Below are positions 52,948 to 61,979 of a stretch of DNA of 64,000 nucleotides, piece after piece (positions within the stretch are counted from its first letter, which is position 1; each line of letters opens with the position of its first letter). Both the position numbers and the translations under genes were made by a program. Origin of the DNA: NORP294 sp047627915 (GTDB taxonomy: Bacteria > Bacteroidota > Bacteroidia > Flavobacteriales_E > Vicingaceae); assembly GCA_047627915.1 (NCBI GenBank), contig JBLHTZ010000003.1, forward strand, positions 1 to 64,000, given 5' to 3'. The notes under the pieces were generated by a model. It was given only the letters and a program-made list of their open reading frames with translations. It did no database searches and was not told the DNA's origin.

Positions 52948-53688
52948 ATGAAAATTTTGCAAAACATAGGAGAATATTTTATTTTGATGGGAAGAACTTT
53001 TTCTCAGCCCACCAAAGCCTCTTTAATCAGAAAGCAAATTTTCTTTGAAATGAACTCCCTTGGGTTAGGCTCTATGGGAATTATTACCATCATTTCAGCC
53101 TTCATGGGCGCAGTGATAACCCTTCAAACGGCTTCAAATATCGACAGTGCATTAATTCCTGACTATACCGTTGGATTTACCGCGAGACAATCTATGATCT
53201 TAGAATTCTCAACAACCATTATTGCTCTTATACTAGCCGGTAAAGTAGGATCCAACATTGCATCCGAAATAGGAATGATGCGTGTAACTGAACAAATTGA
53301 TGCGCTTGAAATAATGGGGGTGAATTCAGCATCTTATTTAATTGTACCAAAAATCATTGCAACAGTAATTATAAATCCATTTTTAGCTATTTGGAGTATG
53401 TTTATCGGCATATCTGGAGGTTATCTAGTTGCAGAGTTCTCAGGAGTTGTCACAACAGATGCATTCATCGAAGGAGTGCAATTGGATTTCAAGATGTTTT
53501 CGATTTACTATGCGCTTATAAAAACAGTCGTGTTTGCTTTTATTATCACTTCTATCCCTGCTTATTATGGGTACAGCGTAAAAGGTGGAGCATTGGAAGT
53601 AGGCGTGGCAAGCACGAAAGGTGTCGTCACATCAAGTATCGTCATTTTAATTGCCAATTATGTAATCACTCAATTGTTACTGATTTGA
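52948..53688 (+). CDS. mlaE: MlaE-family lipid ABC transporter permease
   Basis: This 246-residue inner-membrane protein has about five helices and the MlaE/TrnaI-type marks FEMNSLGLGSMGIITI and the EIGMMRVTEQIDALEIMGVN coupling region. With its ATPase it should move phospholipids between the inner and outer membranes. Its TGA stop overlaps the TTG start of the ATPase gene (TTGA), so the two subunits are translationally coupled. The substrate-binding MlaD-type gene is not adjacent downstream. A 14-bp palindrome, AATTGAATTCAATT, lies 15 bases before the ATG. Confidence 0.93.
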   Translation: MKILQNIGEYFILMGRTFSQPTKASLIRKQIFFEMNSLGLGSMGIITIISAFMGAVITLQTASNIDSALIPDYTVGFTARQSMILEFSTTIIALILAGKVGSNIASEIGMMRVTEQIDALEIMGVNSASYLIVPKIIATVIINPFLAIWSMFIGISGGYLVAEFSGVVTTDAFIEGVQLDFKMFSIYYALIKTVVFAFIITSIPAYYGYSVKGGALEVGVASTKGVVTSSIVILIANYVITQLLLI

Positions 53689-54437
53689 TTGAACTTAAAA
53701 ACATATCCAAGTCATTTAACGGCAAAGAAATTTTGCACGGTATTGATGTGATATACGAAAAAGGTAAAACCAATTTAATAATTGGCGCGTCAGGTTCGGG
53801 CAAATCGGTATTAACTAAATGTACCGTAGGATTAATTGAACCAGACCAGGGACAGGTTCTTTATAACGGTAAAGATTTTACCGCAATGAAACTGGACGAC
53901 AGAAAAGAAATTCGAAAGAAGATTGGGATGCTGTTCCAAGGAGGTGCATTGTTTGATTCGTTAACTGTAGAAGAAAATATAAAATTCCCCCTTAGAATGC
54001 ATGCTAGCATGACCGAGAAGGAAATGCAAGACCGAGTTAACTTCTGCTTAGGCAGAGTAGATATGAGTGGCATTAACGATCGTTTCCCTGCCGAAATAAG
54101 CGGAGGAATGCAAAAAAGAGTTGGCATTGCAAGAGCAATTTCTTTAAGTCCAAGTTACTTGTTTTGCGATGAACCTAACTCAGGACTCGATCCGGGCACA
54201 TCCATCTTAATTGACAACTTGATCAAAGAGTTAACCGAAGAATTCCAAATTACTACCGTAGTAGTTACTCACGATATGAATTCAGTGATGGAAATTGGCG
54301 ATCATGTAATCTTTATTCACAAGGGCAACAAGCATTGGGAAGGGACGAAAGACACGATTTTAAAAACCACTAACAAAGAACTATCTGACTTAGTTTTTGC
54401 ATCTGATTTAATGAAAAAGGTCCGAAGTCTAGGCTAA
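53685..54437 (+). CDS. mlaF: MlaF-type ABC transporter ATPase with TTG start
   Basis: This 250-residue ATPase partners the MlaE-type permease. Walker A GASGSGKS is at 34-41, the signature ISGGMQKRVGIARA near 142, and Walker B YLFCDEPNSGLDPG near 162, where the N-S in place of the usual T-T is typical of this family. There is no ATG in a suitable place. The TTG at 53685 gives the family N-terminus (IELKNISKSF) and overlaps the permease stop codon by three bases. The longer frame from 53391 would add nearly 100 residues encoded out of frame within mlaE and is not real. Confidence 0.93.
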   Translation: MIELKNISKSFNGKEILHGIDVIYEKGKTNLIIGASGSGKSVLTKCTVGLIEPDQGQVLYNGKDFTAMKLDDRKEIRKKIGMLFQGGALFDSLTVEENIKFPLRMHASMTEKEMQDRVNFCLGRVDMSGINDRFPAEISGGMQKRVGIARAISLSPSYLFCDEPNSGLDPGTSILIDNLIKELTEEFQITTVVVTHDMNSVMEIGDHVIFIHKGNKHWEGTKDTILKTTNKELSDLVFASDLMKKVRSLG

Positions 54438-54546
54438 ACGTTCACTCTCACACAGCTTATTTTATTTTCAAATATCATTTTCGTAAAGCCTTGTAACAGA
54501 TAGCAGGTCCTTAACTCAAGACCCGCAACTGTTCGATTTAACCCAT

Positions 54547-54582
54547 AAAAAAAGGCATTTCTGAAAAAGAAATGCCTTTTAA
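54547..54582. terminator. Terminator between mlaF and the TPR lipoprotein gene
   Basis: Stem AAGGCATTTCT with AGAAATGCCTT is flanked by an A run on the left and TTTT on the right. The seven-T run on the minus strand is the stronger, so it mainly ends the TPR lipoprotein gene. Confidence 0.85.
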
Positions 54583-54601
54583 ATAATTTTTGTTTTGTGA
54601 T

Positions 54602-56329
54602 TTAGTTCACAGCAGCTTGAAATTCTGAATCATCTTTGTACTTAGTGAATTCAGCATCTTTCTTCGCTTTTACTTTCATTTCGCCATTTGCAGCAACGGA
54701 TGCCTTTAAGCTCGAAACCATCATGTTCTTGTCTCCCATTCTTGCTCCAATGATTGCTTTTAAATATAAGCTCTCAGCAGAACTAGCAGTTGAAGAGCCG
54801 TCTATCGTTTGAAGCGCTGTTTGGTAATCTCCATTCAACGTTTGTGCTAAAGCAGCATTGTATGATTTGGTAGAAGCATAACTAGCAACAGCTGAAGAAT
54901 AATCTCCCATCCACATTTGCAAGTAACCCATGTTAGCTCCAACTTCAGGACCTGCTCCATTTGCAGCAGCATAATATTCCATTGCCTTATCATTGTTACC
55001 CATAGCTCTTTCGTATACTCCTAAGTTATTATTGATAACAGGACTATTTGGAGAAAGTGAGTTTGCTTTGTCAAAATTACCTTTTGCTTCAGACATCAAA
55101 TTTTGCATACTTTGAATGTATCCTACATTATTTGGTCCTCTCCAATCGTTTGGAAATAACTTAGTAAAAGTTACATATATATCCATCTTCTTTTGCATGT
55201 CAGTATACATTGTAGCTGCGTACAATAATTCCTCAGCACTTAAAGTATCAGGGTTCGAAGAAGAAAAATTCTTAATTTTTTCATCAGAGAAACTTGTCAT
55301 CTCTCCTTTTAAGTTCACTTCAGATCTTCTCAAGTTTGGCAAAATACTTTCTTGAATTACTTCAAAAGTTGCCGCTAAGTTTCTAATTTCTTGCTCTCTT
55401 TTAGAATTGTCTTCATACATTGAAAGAACTCTTAAGATTAAATCCTTGTCTTTTATGTCTGACGCCTGCATTGCTGTCTTAAAGCCATCCCAATCTTCTC
55501 CTTTACCATTCTTCATAAAGAAATCCTTATCCGAAGCAGCTTTTACTTTTGCTGTTCTCAAAATAGAATTTACAGAAGAAGCTCCTGTATTTGCTCTTTG
55601 GTTAGCTAAGTTAGCATTCAAAGAAATCTCCCCTTCAGGTGATGCATAGGCTGTAACGTCTGCCCCTTTAAAAATAAACATTGGGTTTTTTGCCATTTTA
55701 GCTGCCCAAGTTTTCATTGTTTTCACATCTTCATCAGATAATTCGGAAGAACGAACGTTAGATTTGTTTTTTTCATAATTGATAACAGCAGCAGAATTCA
55801 TTGGAGTAGTTTTTGTAAACTTATCCGCCCCAACTATTGCCTTGTCATCATCCATTGCAGACATCGGAGTAATTACAGTTCCAGTTGCAACTTGTACTGG
55901 TTCAAATGCCTTTTCTTTTCCTTTATACTTACCTACTGCAGCAGCATTTAAAGTTGCTACATCCATTCCTGTAACATAAGCAACCTTATCCGTGAAGGTA
56001 AAGCTTCCGCCTTTTTCATAGTTAATTTTCTGACCATCTACTTCAGAAGTCTCACCTGCTAATAGAATCTTATCAAGACTCTTATCGCCACCTTCATAAT
56101 TTATAGTTGGAGTAATTTCCACTGAAACTTTTTTGTTGAAAAATTTTGGCGGAATAGTACCGGCAATATTAATTTCAACACTATCTCCATGCATTTCTAA
56201 TGGACTTGGAGTGACTGTATAGCTTACCTCGGAAGCTCTTTTAGTCATATTTTTCAAAGGATTACAAGCTACAGTAGTAACAGCAGCTAATCCAACAAAC
56301 GCGAATGATTTAATGGTATTCTTCTTCAT
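54602..56329 (-). CDS. TPR lipoprotein with OmpA-like element
   Basis: The 575-residue product has a lipobox ending at Cys22 (AVTTVAC). Residues about 30-180 form a beta-rich part, about 200-260 an OmpA-like stretch (VTAYASPEGEISLNANLANQ, where the Ala-rich helix recalls peptidoglycan-binding domains), and about 370-560 TPR repeats seen as NNNLGVYERAMGNNDKAMEY. Lipid anchoring in the outer membrane with peptidoglycan contact is likely. Similar proteins are common in Bacteroidota, but I know no assigned role. It is transcribed alone, between folK and a terminator. Confidence 0.85.
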   Translation of the reverse strand: MKKNTIKSFAFVGLAAVTTVACNPLKNMTKRASEVSYTVTPSPLEMHGDSVEINIAGTIPPKFFNKKVSVEITPTINYEGGDKSLDKILLAGETSEVDGQKINYEKGGSFTFTDKVAYVTGMDVATLNAAAVGKYKGKEKAFEPVQVATGTVITPMSAMDDDKAIVGADKFTKTTPMNSAAVINYEKNKSNVRSSELSDEDVKTMKTWAAKMAKNPMFIFKGADVTAYASPEGEISLNANLANQRANTGASSVNSILRTAKVKAASDKDFFMKNGKGEDWDGFKTAMQASDIKDKDLILRVLSMYEDNSKREQEIRNLAATFEVIQESILPNLRRSEVNLKGEMTSFSDEKIKNFSSSNPDTLSAEELLYAATMYTDMQKKMDIYVTFTKLFPNDWRGPNNVGYIQSMQNLMSEAKGNFDKANSLSPNSPVINNNLGVYERAMGNNDKAMEYYAAANGAGPEVGANMGYLQMWMGDYSSAVASYASTKSYNAALAQTLNGDYQTALQTIDGSSTASSAESLYLKAIIGARMGDKNMMVSSLKASVAANGEMKVKAKKDAEFTKYKDDSEFQAAVN

Positions 56330-56425
56330 GTCAAATTATATTCTAAACATTTTAGTTCTAATGTGCAATATTAGTAAATTCTGCTATTACATACAAATAA
56401 CACACTACTTCCTTTCAATTCAAGT

Positions 56426-56947
56426 TTATTTCAACTCAAATACATTACACTCTAGATCATCCTCACACGACAAAAGATGCTTTTCAATTGACTGTGAATC
56501 ATATGGAAGTAAAAAACGAGGCGCTAAATCTAAAAATGGCAACAAAACGAATCGTCGTTTAGTTAAAAGTGGATGTGGAATAGTTAAGATCAAGGAATCT
56601 ATTGTTACATAATTATAGGTTAAAATGTCAATATCTATCACTCGATTCTGATATTCATTCCCTTTGGTTTTTTCAAGCCTACCCATCACCTTTTCAATTT
56701 CTTGTGTTTTTTGGAGAAGAGACAGCGGATCAAGACTAGTTTTCAAGTGCACAACGCAATTTAGAAAAGCATTTAACAGGTCATTACCCCAAGGTTTTGA
56801 TTCATAAATTTCTGAAAGTCCAATTTTTTCTGTTGCGAAGCTTTGAAGTAACGCAGCAGCCTCTTTTAAATATACAGAGCGATCACCAAGATTTGTCCCT
56901 AACGATAGATAGATACTATTTTCCCTTTTATCCCTTCGCATTACCAT
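56426..56947 (-). CDS. folK: HPPK, 7,8-dihydro-6-hydroxymethylpterin pyrophosphokinase
   Basis: FolK transfers pyrophosphate from ATP to hydroxymethyl-dihydropterin in folate synthesis. The 173-residue protein shows IYLSLGTNLGDR near 12, ESKPWGNDLLNAFLNCV near 45, and the metal and ATP-binding RVIDIDILTY near 104 followed by IPHPLLTKRRFVLLPFLDL. It diverges from sppA with a short gap, the same neighbourhood seen in many flavobacteria. Confidence 0.97.
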   Translation of the reverse strand: MVMRRDKRENSIYLSLGTNLGDRSVYLKEAAALLQSFATEKIGLSEIYESKPWGNDLLNAFLNCVVHLKTSLDPLSLLQKTQEIEKVMGRLEKTKGNEYQNRVIDIDILTYNYVTIDSLILTIPHPLLTKRRFVLLPFLDLAPRFLLPYDSQSIEKHLLSCEDDLECNVFELK

Positions 56948-56960
56948 TAATGTAAATCTA

Positions 56961-56992
56961 TTGAATTACGTCCATAAAAGCGATTAGGTTTG
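56961..56992 (+). promoter_or_regulatory. Promoter of sppA
   Basis: TTG at 56961-56963 and an exact TAGGTTTG at 56985-56992 are separated by 21 bases and end 17 bases before the sppA ATG, matching the Bacteroidota promoter pattern. Confidence 0.6.
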
Positions 56993-57009
56993 TACAAAAT
57001 ATTTAACAT

Positions 57010-58797
57010 ATGAAACAGTTTTTTAAATTTATGTTCGCCTCTATGTTGGGGTTTGGCTTAACCATCTTTTTAGTAGTAGTTTTTATCATTGTTAGCATTT
57101 CAGCGTTAGTTGCTGGGGCTGAAAATAAAGAAGCTCCCAGAATTGCAAAAAATAGTGTTCTTCACATTAAATTCGAGAATGCAATTCAAGATAGACCATC
57201 AAATAATCCTTTTGAGAACATTGACTTCAATACGCTAGAAAATAAAACTCCACTAAGCTTAAAAAATATTTTAGACAATATCAAAAAAGCTAAATCAAAT
57301 GAAGATATAAAAGGTATTTATTTAGATATTGCTTCTCTGCAGGCCAACATGGCGAGTATAGAAGAAATTAGAAATGAGCTTATCGACTTTAAAGAGTCCG
57401 GCAAATTTATCATTAGCTATAGTGAAAACTTTGGCCAAAGTGACTACTATTTAAGTAGTGTTGCTGATGAGATTTATTTAAACCCTGCAGGAGAAATGAC
57501 CTTTAAGGGTTTGAGTGCACAAGTAATGTTTTTTAAAGACATGCTTGGTAGATTAGATATTGACATGCAAGTTATTCGACATGGCAAATTCAAAAGTGCA
57601 ATAGAGCCTTTCATTAGAGAAGATATGAGTGAAGCCAATCGTGAGCAGGTTTCTACGCTTGTAAATACTTTATGGAATCACATGACGAAACAAATTTCTA
57701 AAGCGAGGAATATTTCTATTGAGGAATTAAACACCATTGCAGACGACCTATTAATTAGAAACGCAAAAGATGCGAAGCAGTACAAATTAATTGATGAATT
57801 AATGTACGAAGATGAAGTCTTAGCTGCCTTAAAAGCGAAAGTAGGAATTGAAGAAGATGAGAAGCTAGAAACAATTGCGTTGAACAAATTGACGAAATTA
57901 AAAGCAACTCAAATAGAAGGCAGTAAAATAAAACTGAATTCAAAAAACAAGATTGCGGTAATCTTTGCAGAAGGCGAAATTGTAAGCGGCGAAAGTCGTG
58001 ACGGAGTTATGGGGTCCGAGACCATTGCAAGTGCACTTAAAAAAGCCAGAATGGACAAAAAGGTTAAAGCCATTGTTCTTAGAGTAAACTCTCCTGGAGG
58101 AAGCGCTCTTGCTTCAGACGTTATGTGGAGAGAGGTAATTCTTGCAAAAGCAGAAAAGCCTGTTATTGTTTCAATGGGTGGCGTTGCAGCCTCAGGAGGT
58201 TACTATATTTCTTGTGCAGCCGACAAAATTTTTGCAGAAGCAAGCACAATTACTGGTTCTATTGGAGTATTCGGATTAATTCCTAACATGAAAGGAATGT
58301 TTAACAACAAATTAGGGATTAACATTGACCGAGTAAATACCAATACATTTTCTGACGGGCTAACACCATTTAGACCTTTAGAAGAAAAAGAAAGAGAGGC
58401 ATTGAAATATATGATTGAAGATATCTATTCTGACTTCACACAAAAAGTAGCAGACGGTAGAGGAATGACTCAAGCCAACGTTGATAGTATTGGTCAAGGA
58501 AGAGTTTGGACAGGAATTAATGCCAAAGAGATTGGTTTAGTTGACGAAATTGGAGGTCTCAATGATGCCATTTCATTTGCTGTCGAAACAACTGAATTAG
58601 AGGATTATAGACTTGAAGAGATGCCAGCACAAGAAGATCCGTTCGAGAAAATAGTAAAAGAATTTTCAAATGAAGTAAAACTCCAAATACTTGGTGAAGA
58701 CATTGGAAAAGCGGAACATTACTACAGAAATATCAAAAGTGTCATCAGTACAAGAGGAGTGTATACTCGCTTGCCAGTTGACATTATTATCGACTAA
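57010..58797 (+). CDS. sppA: Signal peptide peptidase SppA, long (67K) type
   Basis: SppA degrades cleaved signal peptides in the membrane. The 595-residue protein has an N-terminal membrane helix (about 10-36) and two ClpP-like repeats. Lys195 in HGKFKSAIEPF and Ser395 in GGVAASGGYYIS form the Ser-Lys dyad known from the E. coli enzyme, where the Lys also lies in the first repeat. It has its own promoter and terminator. Confidence 0.97.
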   Translation: MKQFFKFMFASMLGFGLTIFLVVVFIIVSISALVAGAENKEAPRIAKNSVLHIKFENAIQDRPSNNPFENIDFNTLENKTPLSLKNILDNIKKAKSNEDIKGIYLDIASLQANMASIEEIRNELIDFKESGKFIISYSENFGQSDYYLSSVADEIYLNPAGEMTFKGLSAQVMFFKDMLGRLDIDMQVIRHGKFKSAIEPFIREDMSEANREQVSTLVNTLWNHMTKQISKARNISIEELNTIADDLLIRNAKDAKQYKLIDELMYEDEVLAALKAKVGIEEDEKLETIALNKLTKLKATQIEGSKIKLNSKNKIAVIFAEGEIVSGESRDGVMGSETIASALKKARMDKKVKAIVLRVNSPGGSALASDVMWREVILAKAEKPVIVSMGGVAASGGYYISCAADKIFAEASTITGSIGVFGLIPNMKGMFNNKLGINIDRVNTNTFSDGLTPFRPLEEKEREALKYMIEDIYSDFTQKVADGRGMTQANVDSIGQGRVWTGINAKEIGLVDEIGGLNDAISFAVETTELEDYRLEEMPAQEDPFEKIVKEFSNEVKLQILGEDIGKAEHYYRNIKSVISTRGVYTRLPVDIIID

Positions 58798-58816
58798 AGT
58801 AAACCCATACTATTTT

Positions 58817-58852
58817 AAACCGCTTCCCTTAATAAGAGAAGCGGTTTTTTTA
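58817..58852 (+). terminator. Rho-independent terminator after sppA
   Basis: Arms AACCGCTTC and GAAGCGGTT surround an 11-base loop and are followed by a T run on the plus strand, 20 bases after the sppA stop. Confidence 0.87.
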
Positions 58853-58908
58853 TGAGTCATTTGCTCAGAATATGATTATTTTTATGAAAACCAAACTTCA
58901 CCTTAATT

Positions 58909-60426
58909 ATGCCCATTTTCAATTCAATTTTTTCTTGGTGGATGAAAAAGAGAGCTCACCAAATTGAGTTGTTTTTAAAGTACCCTATTGAAGTTCAAAA
59001 TGATTGGTTTGAAGAACTTATTACGACAGCAAAGAACACTGAATTCGGTAGAAAGTACAATTTCAACTCATTCGACACTATTCAACAGTTTAAAGAAACC
59101 GTTCCTGTTCAGGACTATGAAGATTTAAAACCCTACGTTGACCGATTAAAAAGAGGAGAACAGAATCTGATTTGGCCCACAGAAACAAAGTGGTTTGCAA
59201 AATCTTCGGGAACAACTTCTGATAAAAGTAAATTTATTCCAGTATCCAGAGAGGCTTTAGAAGAATGCCATTATAAAGGCGGAAAGGACATGCTTTCCAT
59301 CTATTGCAAGCGCCATCCAGAAACGTTTATTTTCACCGGAAAAACCTTAATGATGGGAGGCAGCAGTCAAACCATTGATCCTAATACCGAATCTTATGAA
59401 GGGGATTTGTCATCTATAATTATTCAAAATTTGCCTTTTTGGGCAGATATTATGCGCACTCCAAATCGAGAGACTGCCCTTCTTAAAGATTTCGAAGAAA
59501 AACTGGCGAGAATGACCAACATCACAGTAAATGAGAATGTCACTAGCATTTCGGGCGTTCCGTCTTGGATGCTTATTCTTCTCAATAAAATTCTGGAAGA
59601 TACGGGTGCGCCAAACATATCTACCATTTGGCCAAATTTAGAGGTCTTCTTTCATGGCGGCGTTGCTTTCACACCTTATCGGCAACAGTTTAAAGAACTC
59701 ATCCCAAGTTCAAAAATGAACTATATGGAAACATATAATGCTTCCGAAGGATTTTTCGGTATTGAGGATTTACATCACGAAGGTGAGCTTTTACTAATGT
59801 TAGATTATGGTATTTACTATGAATTTGCTCCCATGCAAGAATGGAACAAGAAGTTTCCAAGAACACTGAGTTTAGATGAGGTAGAACTAAACACCAATTA
59901 TGCGTTAATCATTTCTACCAATGCTGGTCTTTGGCGCTATAAAATTGGCGACACCGTTCAATTCGTATCAAAATACCCTTTTAGAATTAAGGTATCTGGA
60001 AGAACGAAGCATTATATGAATGCTTTTGGGGAAGAAGTGATTATCGATAACGCTGAACTAGCATTGGAGTATGCATGCAATTTAACAAGCTCCAGCATCG
60101 AAGACTATACAGCAGCTCCAATTTATTTAACAAACAAAGAAGCGGGAAAACATCAATGGCTTATTGAGTTTCGCAAACAACCAAATGACTTAGGCCAATT
60201 CACGAATTACCTTGACCAGAAGCTAAAAGAGCTTAATTCTGACTACGAATCAAAGCGAAAAGGAAACATGGCACTAGAGTTGCCGTTAGTGCAGCCAATG
60301 CCGGAAAAAACATTTTACAATTGGATGAAGAAAAAAAATAAATTGGGAAGTCAAAACAAAGTTCCAAGGCTAAGCAACACCAGGGAGTACGTCGAAGACA
60401 TTCTTGCCATGAATCAAAATAAATAA
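58909..60426 (+). CDS. GH3 family protein (acyl-adenylate-forming amino-acid conjugase type)
   Basis: This 505-residue cytoplasmic protein belongs to the GH3 family, first known from plants, where it joins amino acids to jasmonate or auxin through an acyl-adenylate. The ATP-binding motif SSGTTSDKSKFIPVS starts at residue 99, YNASEGFFGI lies near 280 and WRYKIGDTVQF near 343, all family marks. Bacteroidota members are common, but their substrates are not established. The next gene starts directly after its stop (TAAATG), so the two are probably translated together. Confidence 0.92.
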   Translation: MPIFNSIFSWWMKKRAHQIELFLKYPIEVQNDWFEELITTAKNTEFGRKYNFNSFDTIQQFKETVPVQDYEDLKPYVDRLKRGEQNLIWPTETKWFAKSSGTTSDKSKFIPVSREALEECHYKGGKDMLSIYCKRHPETFIFTGKTLMMGGSSQTIDPNTESYEGDLSSIIIQNLPFWADIMRTPNRETALLKDFEEKLARMTNITVNENVTSISGVPSWMLILLNKILEDTGAPNISTIWPNLEVFFHGGVAFTPYRQQFKELIPSSKMNYMETYNASEGFFGIEDLHHEGELLLMLDYGIYYEFAPMQEWNKKFPRTLSLDEVELNTNYALIISTNAGLWRYKIGDTVQFVSKYPFRIKVSGRTKHYMNAFGEEVIIDNAELALEYACNLTSSSIEDYTAAPIYLTNKEAGKHQWLIEFRKQPNDLGQFTNYLDQKLKELNSDYESKRKGNMALELPLVQPMPEKTFYNWMKKKNKLGSQNKVPRLSNTREYVEDILAMNQNK

Positions 60427-61227
60427 ATGAGAATACTCCTATTTACAATTCTATCACTCTCACTTAGCTTTTCTAGCGTGTCTCAGGAAATAGCTTTGGG
60501 TAATAAACTTTTTGAAATTTCTCATAAAGCAGATCATTTCACAACAGATCAACTTGGCAATATTTTTCTTTGGAATGAAAATTTTGTTTGGATGCACTCC
60601 AACAAGGGAGATTCACTTGCTGCCTTTAATAGCAGAAAACACGGTTCTATTAGTCACGTAGACGCTACTAACCCCTATGAAATATTAGTCTTTTTTGCTG
60701 ACTATAAACTTGTGCTGTTTCTAGACAATTATTTGAGCGACAACGGAAATGACATTGATTTACAAGAACTTGGATATGATCAAATCTCAAATGTTTGTAA
60801 ATCTCGCTCCAATGGGATTTGGATTTATGATTTAATTCAACAACAGGCAATCCATTTGAACGACAATTACATCAAAGACAAACAGACCTTAAATCTTTCT
60901 CAGTGGTTTAATGAGAGAATTACACCCAATCTATTATTAGAATTTAATAACCAACTATTCATCAGTTCGGATGAAGCGCTATTTGTATTTGATCATTTTG
61001 GGACCTTCAAACGCAAAATTCCAATTCAGAATATTACAGAATTTCAAATTGTTAATGAAGAGATTCGTTACTTGAAAGGTCAAAACTACTGCAGTTACAT
61101 GCAGAAAAGCTTTAATGAGTCATGCAGAGAAATTCCAATTAAACAGCTAAAAAACATTCGGATTGAAAAAACTGGGCTTTATGTTTTTACTTCAAAAAAG
61201 CTAACTGTTTTTTCGACGAATAAATAA
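60427..61227 (+). CDS. Secreted protein of unknown function, possible beta-propeller (266 aa)
   Basis: A signal peptide (about 1-19, LSLSLSFSSVSQ) precedes a beta-rich sequence of repeated short strands such as DQLGNIFLWNENFVWMHSNK and NNQLFISSDEALFVFDHFG, which suggests a small propeller. I know no family name. It lies directly after the GH3 gene and 60 bases before the deoxynucleoside kinase gene; a functional link to either is unclear, as it should sit in the envelope. Confidence 0.8.
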   Translation: MRILLFTILSLSLSFSSVSQEIALGNKLFEISHKADHFTTDQLGNIFLWNENFVWMHSNKGDSLAAFNSRKHGSISHVDATNPYEILVFFADYKLVLFLDNYLSDNGNDIDLQELGYDQISNVCKSRSNGIWIYDLIQQQAIHLNDNYIKDKQTLNLSQWFNERITPNLLLEFNNQLFISSDEALFVFDHFGTFKRKIPIQNITEFQIVNEEIRYLKGQNYCSYMQKSFNESCREIPIKQLKNIRIEKTGLYVFTSKKLTVFSTNK

Positions 61228-61287
61228 TGAAAAGCCCTTGCTGCCCGTCTGCTTTTTATTATTTTAGTGTCTTATAAAATAGCAAAT

Positions 61288-61902
61288 ATGCACATAGCAA
61301 TAGCAGGGAATATTGGGTCGGGAAAAACTACCTTAACATCTCTTTTAGCAAAACATTACAAATGGGAGCCCCATTTTGAAGATGCGGACGAAAATCCCTA
61401 TTTGAATGATTTTTACAATGACATGCAGCGCTGGTCATTTAATTTACAAGTTTACTTCCTAAACAACCGGTTTAGTCAAGTTCAAGAATTTCGGAACAAT
61501 AAAAAGAATGTAATTCAAGATAGAACTATTTATGAAGATGCGTACATCTTTGCTCCAAACCTTCATGCGATGGGCTTAATGACCTCAAGAGATTTTGAAA
61601 GCTATTTCTCATTGTTCAAATTAATGGAATCATTTATCGCTCCTCCTGACCTGTTAATCTACTTGAGAGCTTCAATTCCTGTGCTTGTAGAGCAAATTAG
61701 TAATAGAGGAAGAGAATACGAGGAAAGCATTAGACTTGATTATTTAAAACGATTAAACGAGCGATACGAAGCTTGGATTAGTACCTATGACCAGGGAAAA
61801 GTATTGGTAATTGATGTAGATAACATTAACTTCTTAGAGAACAAAGAAGACCTAGGAAATGTGATCAGTAAGATTGATGCCGAAGTTCACGGCTTATTCT
61901 AA
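61288..61902 (+). CDS. Deoxynucleoside kinase
   Basis: This 204-residue cytoplasmic kinase phosphorylates deoxynucleosides for DNA precursor salvage. The P-loop AGNIGSGKTTLTSLLA starts near residue 5, the specificity region WSFNLQVYFLNNRF near 50, QDRTIYEDAYIF near 75, and the LID-type RGREYEESI near 137, as in the dCK/dGK/dAK family. The preferred base is unclear. I start at 61288 because seven further codons upstream from a GTG add nothing conserved before the P-loop strand. A terminator follows. Confidence 0.94.
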   Translation: MHIAIAGNIGSGKTTLTSLLAKHYKWEPHFEDADENPYLNDFYNDMQRWSFNLQVYFLNNRFSQVQEFRNNKKNVIQDRTIYEDAYIFAPNLHAMGLMTSRDFESYFSLFKLMESFIAPPDLLIYLRASIPVLVEQISNRGREYEESIRLDYLKRLNERYEAWISTYDQGKVLVIDVDNINFLENKEDLGNVISKIDAEVHGLF

Positions 61903-61922
61903 TGTATCAAACAAAAAGACAT

Positions 61923-61957
61923 AAAAAAAACCTTGAAGTTTCCTTCAAGGTTTTTTT
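61923..61957. terminator. Bidirectional terminator between the kinase and pyrophosphatase genes
   Basis: Stem ACCTTGAAG with CTTCAAGGT carries long A and T runs on either side and can end both converging transcripts. Confidence 0.9.
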
Positions 61958-61979
61958 ATGTCTTACACCTAGATTGGTT

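Noticed and set aside
53391..53684. A 98-residue N-terminal extension of the MlaF-type ATPase
   Set aside because: It lies out of frame inside the permease gene, has a Cys/Arg/His-rich shadow composition, and ATPases of this family begin at the TTG at 53685.
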